DNA of 64,000 nucleotides from JAAGZL01 sp050291725 (GTDB taxonomy: Bacteria; Pseudomonadota; Gammaproteobacteria; Chromatiales; Chromatiaceae): positions 62,001-126,000 of the forward strand of contig JBNKKH010000032.1 in NCBI GenBank assembly GCA_050291725.1, in the 5' to 3' direction. Positions 15,426-25,366 of the stretch are shown piece by piece. The notes under the pieces are model-generated. The model worked only from the letters and a program-made list of their open reading frames with translations, was not told the origin of the DNA and did not search any database. The position numbers and the translations under genes are program-made. The stretch's first letter is position 1. Every line of letters starts with the position of its first letter.

Positions 15426-17378
15426 CTATCTCCTAACGGCCCCGAGCAGACTATCAAATAGGGTATTGGATACCGAAATAACCTGCGCTGCTGCCTGATA
15501 AGCCTGCTGAAACCGTATTAAATTTGCCGCCTCTTCATCCAGGTTGACCCCCGAGACAGAGGAAAACTGTGTCTCATTAAAATCAAGCATAGCCTTTTGT
15601 GAATTGTAGTTGGATTCAGCCACATTGGTCTTGGTGCCAACATCTGCTATCAACCGAGCATAAGTGCCCTGAAAAGTTGTGGTTGCCCCTAGGCCGCTAG
15701 CAGAATCACCCAATAACACATTAGCTGTCTGGATCTGCCCCATAGCCAGAGCATTTCTGTTATCACCAATACCATCGGTATTGTAACCAACAGTAAACTC
15801 ATCTCCCGTAGCCGGGGCACCGGTTATCTGAATCTGGTAGCCATAATCCAGAGCACCTGGGGTCGGAAACACATCTGCCCCAGGTGTATAGGCAATACCT
15901 GATTCGAGCGTAGCAGCAGTTGTGGTATTAATAATGTCGTAGGTGGTAGCCGAGGTAAATCGGATTGTAATCGGCGGTGTTAACGCCCCTGCGGCGGTGG
16001 TGAATGCCGCATTGGATATATCAGTTACCTCACCGAACGATATAGCACCGGTTGTTCCAGTGTTACCACTGGCAGCAGCCGTCACTATTGGAGAGGCTGC
16101 TGCAACCTCTCTCGGATCAGTCAGATTTAGGCTCAAATAACCAGCAGCAGCTCGGGTGGGACGAATGTAGGTAGTCTCACCACCTGCGGGCGCTCCACCC
16201 AAGGTAAGGGTAAAGCCGTCAACAGTAGTTGTGCCTGCAGTCAGAGTAGTTGTGGTGTTATCGGATAGTCGCGTGAGGGTGTAGTTGGTGGTGCTACTGT
16301 TGTAAATCAGACTGTAATCGCTAGCAGTCAAATCGGTTATATCTGAATAGGCGAAGCCAACGGTACCTGTCGCCGCTGAATCTTGAATCACTACTCCCTG
16401 ACTGGTCTGGGGCGCACTGAACAGAAGCCCGCCCAGATTCCCATCTAGATCCATACCACGCTGATGCTGAGTATTCATCTCATCAGTGATTCCCAAGGCC
16501 ACCAGCCCCAGCATGTTTTGCCCGTTATCCAATATCTCTGAACGGAAGTTGAGAAGCCCGCCAATCTCTCCTCCGGTAATAAAGTCTGTTACAACCTGGG
16601 ATGAATTTTGGTTGTTGTAGACAACATCCAGATTGTTACCGTCAGCGTTAACTGACGTTGAGAGGCTTGAATACCGAGTGCCAGTCACCAAAGACTGTCC
16701 ACTGCCGACAAATACATTTATCGCACCATCGCTCTGCTCAACGGTGCTTACCGAAACCAGCTCTGAAAGCCGATTAATTAACCGGTCTCTCTCATCTAGC
16801 AGGTCATTAGGATTGCCGCTGGCAGTTACAATTTTGCCATTGAGATCAGCCAAGTTACTGGCAATACTAGTTACCTCACTGGTGATACCAGTAAGCTCAT
16901 TATTCAGCTGCCTGCGAGACTCATTGATTTCACTGTTCAGATCGTAAAAACGATCAATCATGGACTGTGACTCTAGCAGGAATACCTGGCGGGCAGCTAT
17001 TGAGGTGGGATCATCCGCAACTTCACTAATAGCAGTGAAGAAATCCTGTATTGCTGGATCCAGGCCAGTGTCTGAATCGGCCAACAGGCTATCCAGCCTA
17101 CTGGCGTTGCTATAGTAGGTCTCCATCTCATTAGTGGCAGAGAGGCTAGATCTTACCGCACCAGCCAAGAACTGATCATACTGACGGGTTATCTGGGTAA
17201 CCTGCACTCCGGTTCCCACCCAGCTGTCTCCAAACTGCTGGGGTATGCGGGTAGCCATATCAACCCGCTGGCGATTATATCCCTCTGTGTTTGCATTGGA
17301 GATATTGTGGCCAGTAGTCGCCAGCGAACGTTGATAGGCCAATAGGGCCGAAATACCAATATTAAGAATCTCACTCAT
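15426..17378 (-). CDS. flgK: flagellar hook-filament junction protein FlgK (HAP1)
   Basis: A 650-residue protein. The N-terminal rod-type motif is NIGISALLAYQRSLATTGHN, SNANTEGYNRQRVDM; the central signature is LLDERDRLINRLSELV; the C-terminus shows GVNLDEEAANLIRFQQAYQA and AQVISVSNTLFDSLLGAVRR. Regions from about 300 to 560 are variable. The length is in the upper part of the usual range. It forms the first ring of the hook-filament junction. Confidence 0.98.
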   Translation of the reverse strand: MSEILNIGISALLAYQRSLATTGHNISNANTEGYNRQRVDMATRIPQQFGDSWVGTGVQVTQITRQYDQFLAGAVRSSLSATNEMETYYSNASRLDSLLADSDTGLDPAIQDFFTAISEVADDPTSIAARQVFLLESQSMIDRFYDLNSEINESRRQLNNELTGITSEVTSIASNLADLNGKIVTASGNPNDLLDERDRLINRLSELVSVSTVEQSDGAINVFVGSGQSLVTGTRYSSLSTSVNADGNNLDVVYNNQNSSQVVTDFITGGEIGGLLNFRSEILDNGQNMLGLVALGITDEMNTQHQRGMDLDGNLGGLLFSAPQTSQGVVIQDSAATGTVGFAYSDITDLTASDYSLIYNSSTTNYTLTRLSDNTTTTLTAGTTTVDGFTLTLGGAPAGGETTYIRPTRAAAGYLSLNLTDPREVAAASPIVTAAASGNTGTTGAISFGEVTDISNAAFTTAAGALTPPITIRFTSATTYDIINTTTAATLESGIAYTPGADVFPTPGALDYGYQIQITGAPATGDEFTVGYNTDGIGDNRNALAMGQIQTANVLLGDSASGLGATTTFQGTYARLIADVGTKTNVAESNYNSQKAMLDFNETQFSSVSGVNLDEEAANLIRFQQAYQAAAQVISVSNTLFDSLLGAVRR

Positions 17379-17452
17379 CTCTTCACCTACTTAGGAATCT
17401 GGTTCACATGAGTCAACAGAGCAATCTGAAACAGTGAACGATCCCATACCCG

Positions 17453-18559
17453 TTATAGCGACCTTTCGCCGCTTTCCTTAAGCTGCTGCAGCGCCCGCTG
17501 CATATCTTTACCTTCCAGCACTGAAGTAAGTTTCTGTGCATAGCGTGGATCTGTGGCATATCCTGCCTTTTGCAGCTCTTTAAAATACTGTTTGCTGTCA
17601 GAAGTATTGGCCAGTGCCTTGGAATATCTGGGATTTGACTGTAAAAATTCCACATAATCGTTAAAGCTGTCGCGAAATGAGTCGTACGCCCTAAATTTAT
17701 CTTTTTTACGTACAGCCACGCCCTGCTCATACTCCAGGGTTCCGATATTCACGCTACTGCCCTTCCAACGCCTGCCGGTTTTGATACCAAACAGGTTGTA
17801 TGCTGAATCGCCCTTGCCTGATGGCATAATATGCTTACCCCAACCGGTCTCAAGGGCGGCCTGAGCCAAAATTGCAGCAGGAGCCAATCCCAGCTTTTCT
17901 GCTGCCTCACGCGCCCATGGCCAGAGCTGCTGTACAAAGTCGCTCTTGCTCCAGCTCTTAGGATCGGTCATATCAACCTGCTGCGTTGGCTGCTGTACCT
18001 GCTCTGCAGATGAGTCGCTAAACAGAGACTGAATCTTGGATGCTATTTTGGGAATAAATGGTGAGTTCAGCTCCTTTATAGTCTCAGGAACTGCATGCTG
18101 CATACTGACTCTGTTGCCAGCCCGCATCTGATTATCACCCATAGCGATTATTGGCTTTCCATCCTGCATGGAAACAGGGAGACTGGAACTTCGCTCCAGC
18201 ATGCTAATAACCTCTTTACGATACTCTCTGTAACTATTTACTGGCTTGCTGTCGTTTGCTGCATCAGCTCCGCCGAGTTGCTCTTTAATTACCCCAGCTA
18301 AACCTATGCCGCCAGACTCAGAGAGATGGATAGCCAACTGCTGGTCATACATCTCCTGGTAATGCTCGGTCTGATCGCTATCCATAATCCCGTCCGCCAG
18401 CTTGGCTTGGCGCATACTCTTCAGCATCATCTGGGTAAACAGAGATTCAAACTGACGGGCCACCTGATCCAGTGAGCCCTTGGCATCAGCACGAGCCCTG
18501 GCTTTGAGCTCTGCTACACCCTGAAAATCTGTATAAATTGATGCTGGTACTGTGTTCAT
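17453..18559 (-). CDS. flgJ: FlgJ, rod-capping protein with peptidoglycan hydrolase domain
   Basis: A 368-residue two-domain protein. The N-terminal part (about 25-115) is the rod-binding domain, with ARQFESLFTQMMLKSMRQA and YQEMYDQQLAIHLSES. The C-terminal part (about 215-355) is a glucosaminidase domain with LAPAAILAQAALETGWGKH, where the Glu of ALETGWG is the likely catalytic residue, followed by YNLFGIKTGRRWKG and FRAYDSFRDSFNDYVEFL. It lets the rod pass through the cell wall. It overlaps no neighbour; flgI ends 4 bases before its ATG. Confidence 0.97.
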   Translation of the reverse strand: MNTVPASIYTDFQGVAELKARARADAKGSLDQVARQFESLFTQMMLKSMRQAKLADGIMDSDQTEHYQEMYDQQLAIHLSESGGIGLAGVIKEQLGGADAANDSKPVNSYREYRKEVISMLERSSSLPVSMQDGKPIIAMGDNQMRAGNRVSMQHAVPETIKELNSPFIPKIASKIQSLFSDSSAEQVQQPTQQVDMTDPKSWSKSDFVQQLWPWAREAAEKLGLAPAAILAQAALETGWGKHIMPSGKGDSAYNLFGIKTGRRWKGSSVNIGTLEYEQGVAVRKKDKFRAYDSFRDSFNDYVEFLQSNPRYSKALANTSDSKQYFKELQKAGYATDPRYAQKLTSVLEGKDMQRALQQLKESGERSL

Positions 18560-18563
18560 GGGA

Positions 18564-19724
18564 TTAAATCACTATCAATTCCGCTTTTAGAGAACCTGCC
18601 TGCTTCAATGCTTCCAAGATTGCAACCAAGTCGCTAGGAGCCGCACCAACCTGATTAACCGCCCGCACCACTTCATCCAGGGTCACACCGGTGTTGAATA
18701 GAAACATGCGGCTACCACTCTCTTTAACATCCACCTGGGTATTGGGAACCACTGTGGTCTCTCCTGATGCCAGAGCATTGGGCTGAGATACTTGCTGATC
18801 CTCACTAATAGTCACAGTGAGATTACCGTGGGATACAGCAGCTGGTGAAACTCGAACCTCACTGCTGATCACAACTGTTCCGGTACGGGAGTTAACCACT
18901 ACTCTTGCTGGAGCCAACCCTGGGTCCACCTCAAGATTCTCCAGCAGAGAGACAAAACTGACTCTCTGAGCTGGATCCATGGGAGAGTCAACCCGAATGG
19001 AGGTAGCATCAATCGCCTTGGCTGCGTTAGGACCAATGGCCTGGTTAATGCTATCTACTACTCTGCGCGCGGTGGTGAAATCGCTCCGGTGTAGATTTAG
19101 TACCAAAAAGTTATTTTTGCTAAATGGGGTTGCTACCATGCGTTCAACACTGGCGCCATTAGGGATGCGTCCAACACTTGGAATGTTGATGGTGATACTG
19201 GAGCCATCAGCCCCCGAAGCGCTAAGCCCGCCCACTACCAGGTTGCCCTGAGCAATTGCATACACCTTGCCATCTGCACCCTTCAAAGGAGTCATAAGCA
19301 GACTGCCGCCCCGCAGACTCTTGGCATCCCCAATAGATGACACGGTCACATCAATCTTCTGACCCGGTTTGGCGAATGGAGGCAGATCGGAATGAATGGT
19401 AACCGCAGCCACATTCTTAGGATTGAGTTTAGTGCCGGCAGGAACAACAATACCGAGCTGTGTCAGCATGCTTCTGAGGCTCTGCTCGGTAAACGGAGAT
19501 GAGTTAACCTTATCGCCGCTGCCGTTCAATCCAACCACCAGACCGTATCCAATCAACTGGTTGGTACGCACGCCAGCAATAGATGCTATATCCTTTACCC
19601 GCGCTGCCTGGGTTACTGGCGCAAACAGACCTATGGTTAGGATTAGTCCTGCAACCACGAACATAGACAGATAACGGCTTAGCCTTTTCTGTTTATAGAT
19701 CCAAGTTATGTCAGATGTGCGCAT
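18564..19724 (-). CDS. flgI: flagellar P-ring protein FlgI
   Basis: A 386-residue precursor. The N-terminus has an extended basic part and then a Sec signal peptide (LSMFVVAGLILTIGLFAPVT), followed by VKDIASIAGVRTNQLIGYGL, the FlgI start signature. Further markers are VVGLNGSGDKVNSSPFTEQS and, near the end, GVTLDEVVRAVNQVGAAPSD. It builds the P ring in the peptidoglycan layer. The ATG at 19724 has TTAGGAGAG upstream and 11 bases separate it from flgH. Confidence 0.98.
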   Translation of the reverse strand: MRTSDITWIYKQKRLSRYLSMFVVAGLILTIGLFAPVTQAARVKDIASIAGVRTNQLIGYGLVVGLNGSGDKVNSSPFTEQSLRSMLTQLGIVVPAGTKLNPKNVAAVTIHSDLPPFAKPGQKIDVTVSSIGDAKSLRGGSLLMTPLKGADGKVYAIAQGNLVVGGLSASGADGSSITINIPSVGRIPNGASVERMVATPFSKNNFLVLNLHRSDFTTARRVVDSINQAIGPNAAKAIDATSIRVDSPMDPAQRVSFVSLLENLEVDPGLAPARVVVNSRTGTVVISSEVRVSPAAVSHGNLTVTISEDQQVSQPNALASGETTVVPNTQVDVKESGSRMFLFNTGVTLDEVVRAVNQVGAAPSDLVAILEALKQAGSLKAELIVI

Positions 19725-19735
19725 AATAATCTCTC

Positions 19736-20443
19736 CTAAAACGGCATGATTGCGCTGATGAAGAACTTAGACAGCCAACCCATGATGTTTGAATCTGCAA
19801 CCGGACCATCCCCCACATAAACAATGGTAGGGTCAGCCAGACGGGTTGATTCAACTGTATTGGTGGAGTCGATATCTGTGGGACGAACAATACCGGATAG
19901 CTTTACATACTCGTTGCCCTGATTGATGCCAATACGCTTCTCGCCCCGAACCAGCATATTGCCATTAGGCAGAACCTCGGCAACGGTTACGGTGATATCG
20001 CCAGTCAGCTTATTGCTCTGAGAGCTATCGCCCTCGCCATCAAAGTCATGACTAGATTGTAGGCTTGTGCTGAGGTCGTTGTCTTTATTGCTGACCAGAG
20101 GCAAAACCTTAGGGGTATCAAATTGTGGGGTGCTACCCAAAATAGTTGGATTGGTAATACTAGTGCTATTGGTTTTTTTAGCAGCAGTTGCAGCCTTCTT
20201 GGTTGCATCAGTCTGCTCTACGAGCTTCACAGTCAACATATCTCCAACCCGGCGAGCGCGGATATTCTCAAACCAGAATGTTGAATACCCGGTCTGGTAG
20301 ATAGAACCTGTACCTTCCGGGGCCGGAGGTGGAGCTATGGGACGAACAGCCGCATAGTCTGGATCCCGCTTAGGTGGTGTATTACAACCAACCACCAGCA
20401 TGGTGACCGCCACTACCAGTAATATTTCAATCTTTCTGTTCAT
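19736..20443 (-). CDS. flgH: flagellar L-ring lipoprotein FlgH
   Basis: A 235-residue lipoprotein. The signal peptide ends in the lipobox VVGC at about residue 20. Family signatures are GSIYQTGYSTFWFENIRARR, VGDMLTVKLVEQTDATKKA, GDITVTVAEVLPNGNMLVRG and GEKRIGINQGNEYVKLSGIV, IVRPTDIDSTNTV. It forms the L ring in the outer membrane around the rod. Confidence 0.98.
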   Translation of the reverse strand: MNRKIEILLVVAVTMLVVGCNTPPKRDPDYAAVRPIAPPPAPEGTGSIYQTGYSTFWFENIRARRVGDMLTVKLVEQTDATKKAATAAKKTNSTSITNPTILGSTPQFDTPKVLPLVSNKDNDLSTSLQSSHDFDGEGDSSQSNKLTGDITVTVAEVLPNGNMLVRGEKRIGINQGNEYVKLSGIVRPTDIDSTNTVESTRLADPTIVYVGDGPVADSNIMGWLSKFFISAIMPF

Positions 20444-20474
20444 CTCTCTGCCTTGTTATTGCCAGTTATTCATA

Positions 20475-21260
20475 TCAGAGCTGGTTACTTACATAGGCCA
20501 GCATCTCATCCGTAGTTGAAATAGCCTTGGAGTTCATCTCATAAGCACGCTGGGTTTCGATCATGTTCACCAACTCTTCCACTACATTTACGTTAGAGCT
20601 TTCCAATGAACCTTGAATAAGAGTGCCTAAACCATCCTGACCGGGAGTTGCAGTCTGGGGTGAGCCACTAGCTGCTGACTCACGAAACAGATTGTCACCG
20701 ATAGCTTCAAGACCAGTCGGGTTGATAAAATCAGCAACCTCAATATTTCCAATAGTGGTTGGAGTGTTGCTTCCGGATACCAGGGCTGAGACCACACCAT
20801 CGGAACCAATAGTTAAGCTAAGAGTATTGGCTGGTACGGTAATGGCCGGTTCAAAGGCATAACCGTTTGCGGTAACCAGTTGGCCATCAGCATCCGTACT
20901 AAACGAGCCGTCTCTGGTGTAAACGATGCTACCGTCAGGATGCAGGATTTGGAAAAAACCACGTCCCTGAACCGCAACATCAAAGGCGTTCCCGGTCTGC
21001 ATTATATTGCCTTGGGTATGCAGCTTCTGGGTTGCCACAGTACGCACACCTGTACCCAGAGCAAGACCTGATGGTAGTTGAGTGTCTTGTGATGACTGGG
21101 CGCCGACCTGCCGAACATTTTGATAGATCAGGTCTTCAAAAATAGCTCTATCGCGTTTGAAGCCGGTGGTCTTTACGTTGGCTAGGTTGTTGGCAATCAC
21201 AGCCATCTGAGTCTGCTGTGCGTCCAGTCCTGTTTTTGCTATCCAAAGTGCCGGGTACAT
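20475..21260 (-). CDS. flgG: flagellar distal rod protein FlgG
   Basis: A 261-residue protein, the normal FlgG length. It shows MYPALWIAKTGLDAQQTQMA, VIANNLANVKTTGFKRDRAI, the rod motif FEDLIYQNVRQVGAQSS, RGFFQILHPDGSIVYTRDGS and the C-terminal ESSNVNVVEELVNMIETQRA, YEMNSKAISTTDEMLAYVSN. It polymerises into the distal rod. Confidence 0.98.
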   Translation of the reverse strand: MYPALWIAKTGLDAQQTQMAVIANNLANVKTTGFKRDRAIFEDLIYQNVRQVGAQSSQDTQLPSGLALGTGVRTVATQKLHTQGNIMQTGNAFDVAVQGRGFFQILHPDGSIVYTRDGSFSTDADGQLVTANGYAFEPAITVPANTLSLTIGSDGVVSALVSGSNTPTTIGNIEVADFINPTGLEAIGDNLFRESAASGSPQTATPGQDGLGTLIQGSLESSNVNVVEELVNMIETQRAYEMNSKAISTTDEMLAYVSNQL

Positions 21261-21333
21261 AATCTTCTACCTTTACTTTTCTCTGTTAACTCTCTCTATA
21301 GATTGAATAAGCAATATCTCTGCCACTATTCAA

Positions 21334-22074
21334 CTAACCGAAACGCAAAATACTGGTGGAGCTCTGCTCCATCTCTTCTGCGGTCTTCATCATCTTGACC
21401 TGAATCTCAAATCTGCGTGAGAGTTCGATCATATCCACCATAGAATCCACCACATTGACATTACTGCTCTCCAGCGCACCACTAACCAGCTGCAGCGTGC
21501 TATCAGGCTCTGCGCTAACACCATCTTTAAGGCGCATCAGGCCATCCATACCCTTTTCCAGGTCGGAATTATCTGGGTTAATCAGCTTAATCTGATCCAC
21601 TATCGCCAATTCATTTACTGCCTGACCAAGTGGACGAATGGATATGGTTCCATCTGGAGCTATATCTATTTTCTCTGCTGGAGGTATAGCAATAGGGCCC
21701 CCATTGCCGATTACTGGCAATCCATTGCCGGTTGTGAGCAGACCATTGGCATCCAATACCAGATCGCCACGCCGAGTGTAGGCCTCACTGCCATCTGGGG
21801 CTTGTACCGCAATCCAGCCCTTGCCATTTAGAGCCACATCCAGATCTTTCCCCGTCTGAACAATCGAGCCGGATTTAAAGTCGACATCTGGACGCTCACT
21901 CAAGGCATAAACCCGGGTAGGATATCCGTCGCCAAATACCGGCATGCTACGGAACTGCTGCAGGTCTGCCAGAAATCCTGGGGTGTTGGCATTGGCCAGA
22001 TTAGAGCTATTGGTGGCCTGGGCCAGGAGAGTCTCCTTGGCACCACTCATAGCTACATAAAGCATTCTGTCCAT
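21334..22074 (-). CDS. flgF: flagellar proximal rod protein FlgF
   Basis: A 246-residue rod protein. The N-terminus reads MDRMLYVAMSGAKETLLAQA, SSNLANANTPGFLADLQQFR; the middle has GKGWIAVQAPDGSEAYTRRG; the C-terminus ends ESSNVNVVDSMVDMIELSRR, FEIQVKMMKTAEEMEQSSTS. It lies between flgE and flgG as usual. The 83-base gap to flgE holds a short palindromic stretch (GGGCCGTGGGTTCAGGGCC-like). Confidence 0.97.
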   Translation of the reverse strand: MDRMLYVAMSGAKETLLAQATNSSNLANANTPGFLADLQQFRSMPVFGDGYPTRVYALSERPDVDFKSGSIVQTGKDLDVALNGKGWIAVQAPDGSEAYTRRGDLVLDANGLLTTGNGLPVIGNGGPIAIPPAEKIDIAPDGTISIRPLGQAVNELAIVDQIKLINPDNSDLEKGMDGLMRLKDGVSAEPDSTLQLVSGALESSNVNVVDSMVDMIELSRRFEIQVKMMKTAEEMEQSSTSILRFG

Positions 22075-22157
22075 TTTTCCTTCCTTCGGTCGGTAGGGCT
22101 TAGGGCCGTGGGTTCAGGGCCAAGGAGGTTTTCCTCGGCCCTTGGACTTGGAGCCTA

Positions 22158-23456
22158 TTACCTAATGTTAATAATGGTCTGAGTTATGGTGTCAGCAGTG
22201 GTGATCACCTGGGCGTTAGCCTGGAAATTACGCTGTGCGGTAATAAGATTCACCAGCTGTTCAGCGATATCCACATTAGAATTTTCCAGACCACCGGACT
22301 GAATTAGACCCAGACTGGAGGTGCCTGGCTCACCGCGCTGCACATCACCAGCCTCATAGGTTTCACTCCATTGGGTATCACCCTTCTGACGTAGCCCCTG
22401 CTGGTTATTGAACTTAGCCAGGGCAATCTCGCCCAGAACTTCTGACTGACCATTGGTGAAACGAGCAAACACCGCGCCGCTGTTGTCGATTTCGATGCCG
22501 CTCAATCTGCCTGGGGCATACCCATCCTGGGTTAGATTATTCACAGAGAAGTCATCACCTTGCTGGGTAGTATCGCTATAGTTGAAGGATATAGTTAGAT
22601 TGTCAGCACCAGTAATGGCTTCAGCGTTATAAGCCAGATTGCCGGTAGCATCAACACTGCCAGAACCGCTTGTAAGAACACCATCGGTACCAAAATTCAT
22701 AACAGCAGCAGGATAGCCTGCAGAAGCAGGAGCCGCTGTAGTTGCACCAGTAGCTGGATCTAAGACCAGTTCGGTCGTGCCATCGGTATCCAACATCGTA
22801 GTCCATACCAACCAGCTGTTATCTGTAGTGGATTCGCGATAGTACATAGTCATAGTGTGAGCAACGCCTAGGGAATCGTACACCGTAGTAGAGGTGGCGT
22901 TATCATAGGTAGATGCATTAGCTGGATCGAAGGCCGTGGTGGCAGGTATAGCAGTACTAGTGGGATCCAGATTCAGCGCAGCAATCGCTGATGTAGTTGC
23001 CGCTGGTGCCCCCGACGTAAGAGGAAGTCGCAGGTCAGTAGTAGCACCAGTATTGAAACCACCAGATCCATCCTCTTCAAATATCTGCAGCCTATTACCT
23101 GCATGATCTATCACATAGCCATCACGATCAGCATTATAGGCACCAGCGCGAGTGTAAACTTCATTGCCGCTGGCATCTTGCAGGATAAAAAAGCCCTCGC
23201 CGTTAATGGCCAGGTCTAGGTTGCTCGAGGTGAAATCTATATTCCCCTGGCTGAATTGTTGTGCCACCCTGGCTACGCGTACACCACGACCAGCAGAGGT
23301 GGTGCTGACATCTTGTACCGAATTGGCGTAGATGTCGGCGAACTCGGCGCGGGACTTCTTGAAACCATTGGTTCCAGCATTGGCGATATTATGACCTGTT
23401 ACCTGAAGGTCGGTGGATGCGGCTGCAAGACCGCTAAGTGCTATACGAAAAGGCAT
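22158..23456 (-). CDS. flgE: flagellar hook protein FlgE
   Basis: A 432-residue hook subunit. It starts MPFRIALSGLAAASTDLQVT, GHNIANAGTNGFKKSRAEFA and has NGEGFFILQDASGNEVYTRA. The C-terminus has LENSNVDIAEQLVNLITAQR, NFQANAQVITTADTITQTII. The central D1/D2 domains are variable. The hook is the flexible joint outside the cell. Confidence 0.98.
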   Translation of the reverse strand: MPFRIALSGLAAASTDLQVTGHNIANAGTNGFKKSRAEFADIYANSVQDVSTTSAGRGVRVARVAQQFSQGNIDFTSSNLDLAINGEGFFILQDASGNEVYTRAGAYNADRDGYVIDHAGNRLQIFEEDGSGGFNTGATTDLRLPLTSGAPAATTSAIAALNLDPTSTAIPATTAFDPANASTYDNATSTTVYDSLGVAHTMTMYYRESTTDNSWLVWTTMLDTDGTTELVLDPATGATTAAPASAGYPAAVMNFGTDGVLTSGSGSVDATGNLAYNAEAITGADNLTISFNYSDTTQQGDDFSVNNLTQDGYAPGRLSGIEIDNSGAVFARFTNGQSEVLGEIALAKFNNQQGLRQKGDTQWSETYEAGDVQRGEPGTSSLGLIQSGGLENSNVDIAEQLVNLITAQRNFQANAQVITTADTITQTIINIR

Positions 23457-23480
23457 TTGTGCTCTCCTATTTCAGCTTAA

Positions 23481-24158
23481 TTATTGAATTTCAGCTATAT
23501 CGCTGAACGAAATCGGTCCCAGCCCTTCCAAATTCAGGGCCATCTCTTGTCCTGGTCCACCCAGGTTTACGCTTGTAACCTTGGACTTGATCAAGGTATA
23601 GGGCACGACGGCTTCGCCTTCCTGCATGGAGGTGGCAGATATGGTGTACACCCCCTCTTCCGCGTAGGTTCCGTCATCCATCAAACCGTCCCAGGTGAAT
23701 GCAACCTCACCCTTATCCTGGGTTCCCATATCTATCTCTCGCACCAGAGCTCCAGAGCTATCGTATACTTGAATCGTTACATCACTGGCTGAGGAGTAGA
23801 GCCCAATCATGCCCTCGACACTCCCACCACTGGTCAAATAACCGGTACTAATAGGCGCGAGCACCTCACGCCCAACCAAACCGGCTGCCTGCATGGCCTG
23901 GCCAGAGAGCAGATCATTGGAAAGGCCAGAAAATGAGCCGTTCAACTCCTCTATTCCGGAAACCGTGGCAAACTGGGATATCTGGGTAGCCATCTCGGAG
24001 TTTTCCATTGGCTTGAATGGATCCTGATGGGTCAACTCGGTGACCATAAGCTCAAGAAAATCCTCCATTGCCAGATCCCGGCTGCCCTTAGTCTCTTCCA
24101 TTTCTCTGGTCAATCCGAGAGCGGTATAAATATCGGTATTATTGTTTACTGAACTCAT
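23481..24158 (-). CDS. flgD: flagellar hook assembly scaffold FlgD
   Basis: A 225-residue hook cap. The N-terminal domain has DFLELMVTELTHQDPFKPME, NSEMATQISQFATVSGIEEL. The C-terminal FLG/tudor-like part has LVGREVLAPI and GEVAFTWDGLMDDGTYAEEG. It is needed for hook polymerisation and then replaced by FlgK. Confidence 0.97.
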   Translation of the reverse strand: MSSVNNNTDIYTALGLTREMEETKGSRDLAMEDFLELMVTELTHQDPFKPMENSEMATQISQFATVSGIEELNGSFSGLSNDLLSGQAMQAAGLVGREVLAPISTGYLTSGGSVEGMIGLYSSASDVTIQVYDSSGALVREIDMGTQDKGEVAFTWDGLMDDGTYAEEGVYTISATSMQEGEAVVPYTLIKSKVTSVNLGGPGQEMALNLEGLGPISFSDIAEIQ

Positions 24159-24239
24159 TGTTCTCTCCTTATTGCTCGGCTCTCCCTGGGCCTCACTATT
24201 TTCGGACTAACTTCGTTCGCAAAAATCGCTCCCAGCGAT

Positions 24240-24653
24240 TTATTCACCCATACGCAGGGTTGCAGACATAAGTTGTTTGGTTGTATTAACTATTTCAACA
24301 TTGCTTTGGTAGGAGCGAGATGCGGAAATCATATTTGCCATCTCCTCCACCATGTTTACATTAGAGCGAAATATGTAGCCATCTTCGTTGGCCTGAGGAT
24401 GATCCGGCGCATACTCCATATGCAATGGAGCTTGGCTCTCCACTACACCGGCCATACGCACGCCAACCGCTGGATCATTTGGATTCAGCTGGTTCAACAT
24501 TGCCTTGAATACTGGTTGGCGGGCGCGATAGGTCTCGCCAATGCTACTACTGATAGAGTCAACATTAGCCATATTGCTGGAGACCAGATTCAGGCGCAGA
24601 CTCTGTGCGCTCATGCCTGATGCGGCGGTATCGAATATTTTGAACATTGACAT
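24240..24653 (-). CDS. flgC: flagellar proximal rod protein FlgC
   Basis: About 137 residues from the ATG at 24653 (MSMFKIFDTAASGMSAQSLR); an in-frame ATG at 24665 overlaps flgB more deeply and another at 24647 is possible. Family marks are LNLVSSNMANVDSISSSIGE, YRARQPVFKAML and the C-terminal VNMVEEMANMISASRSYQSN. It overlaps the end of flgB, suggesting coupled translation. Confidence 0.96.
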   Translation of the reverse strand: MSMFKIFDTAASGMSAQSLRLNLVSSNMANVDSISSSIGETYRARQPVFKAMLNQLNPNDPAVGVRMAGVVESQAPLHMEYAPDHPQANEDGYIFRSNVNMVEEMANMISASRSYQSNVEIVNTTKQLMSATLRMGE

Positions 24654-24654
24654 C

Positions 24655-25044
24655 TTATTGTCCATTAATCGCTGTTTTTAAAGTTTTGACCGTGCCAGAC
24701 ACAAAACGCAGACTGGCCTGATACTCCAGAGCATTGCTAGCAAATGCTGCATGCTCTAACTGGGAATCAACTGTGTTGCCATCGAGACTGGGCTGACTTG
24801 GAACTCGGTAGCCCATCTGGCTTGGAGGGACTATGTCCGTAGCCGCCTGGATGTGCCTGGAATTGGTGGTAGCAAGGCGCTGAGTGGTATTCACTTCCTG
24901 TTTCAACATAGCGTTAAAGTCAAAATCCCGCGCCTTATATCCTGGGGTATCCACATTGGCGATATTTCCCGCCAGCACTTCAGCCCTTTTTGCTCTGAGC
25001 TTCAGGGCCTGCTCATGGATACCGAATGCCTGATCAAATCTCAT
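24655..25044 (-). CDS. flgB: flagellar proximal rod protein FlgB
   Basis: A 129-residue rod protein. It carries QALKLRAKRAEVLAGNIANV, DTPGYKARDFDFNAMLKQE and the C-terminal LEYQASLRFVSGTVKTLKTA. It is the first gene of the flgBCDEFGHIJKL block; a sigma-54-like promoter lies 40-55 bases upstream. Confidence 0.97.
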   Translation of the reverse strand: MRFDQAFGIHEQALKLRAKRAEVLAGNIANVDTPGYKARDFDFNAMLKQEVNTTQRLATTNSRHIQAATDIVPPSQMGYRVPSQPSLDGNTVDSQLEHAAFASNALEYQASLRFVSGTVKTLKTAINGQ

Positions 25045-25081
25045 TTTGCCTACTCCGAACGTAATCTCTTACCTCCCATAG

Positions 25082-25097
25082 AGCAGGCTTCGTGCCA
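25082..25097 (-). promoter_or_regulatory. sigma-54 promoter of the flgB operon
   Basis: On the minus strand TGGCAC-N5-CTGCT, with GG and GC 10 bases apart. The -24 element is a perfect match to the RpoN consensus TGGCAC and the -12 element matches at four of five. It lies just upstream of flgB. Confidence 0.75.
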
Positions 25098-25366
25098 AAT
25101 TTGTCGCCGACGCCTATTAACACCTCAGCGTGCACATGTATCCAACTGATTTAATTGTAATTTTTTTATATTGCGCGGAAAAACACCGGTAAAGAAAAAC
25201 CAAGAGCAGCGCTAATAGCCACTGCCGACGTGGCAAGCCACATCCGCCAAAGCGGCAAAGTCACTCCGATAGGAAAAACAGGAGGACAGAAAGCTAGTCT
25301 TCTGGGAGAAAAGCAGTTGATCGGCCGCGGAAGCGGGCAACCGGTGTGTTTAACTGGTAATCGTTA
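25098..25366. other. gap between cheR and the flgB promoter
   Basis: No coding frame is evident. The stretch between 25200 and 25350 is G+C-mixed with short repeats of the GCCAC/GGCAAG type, but no strong terminator for cheR was recognised. Confidence 0.35.
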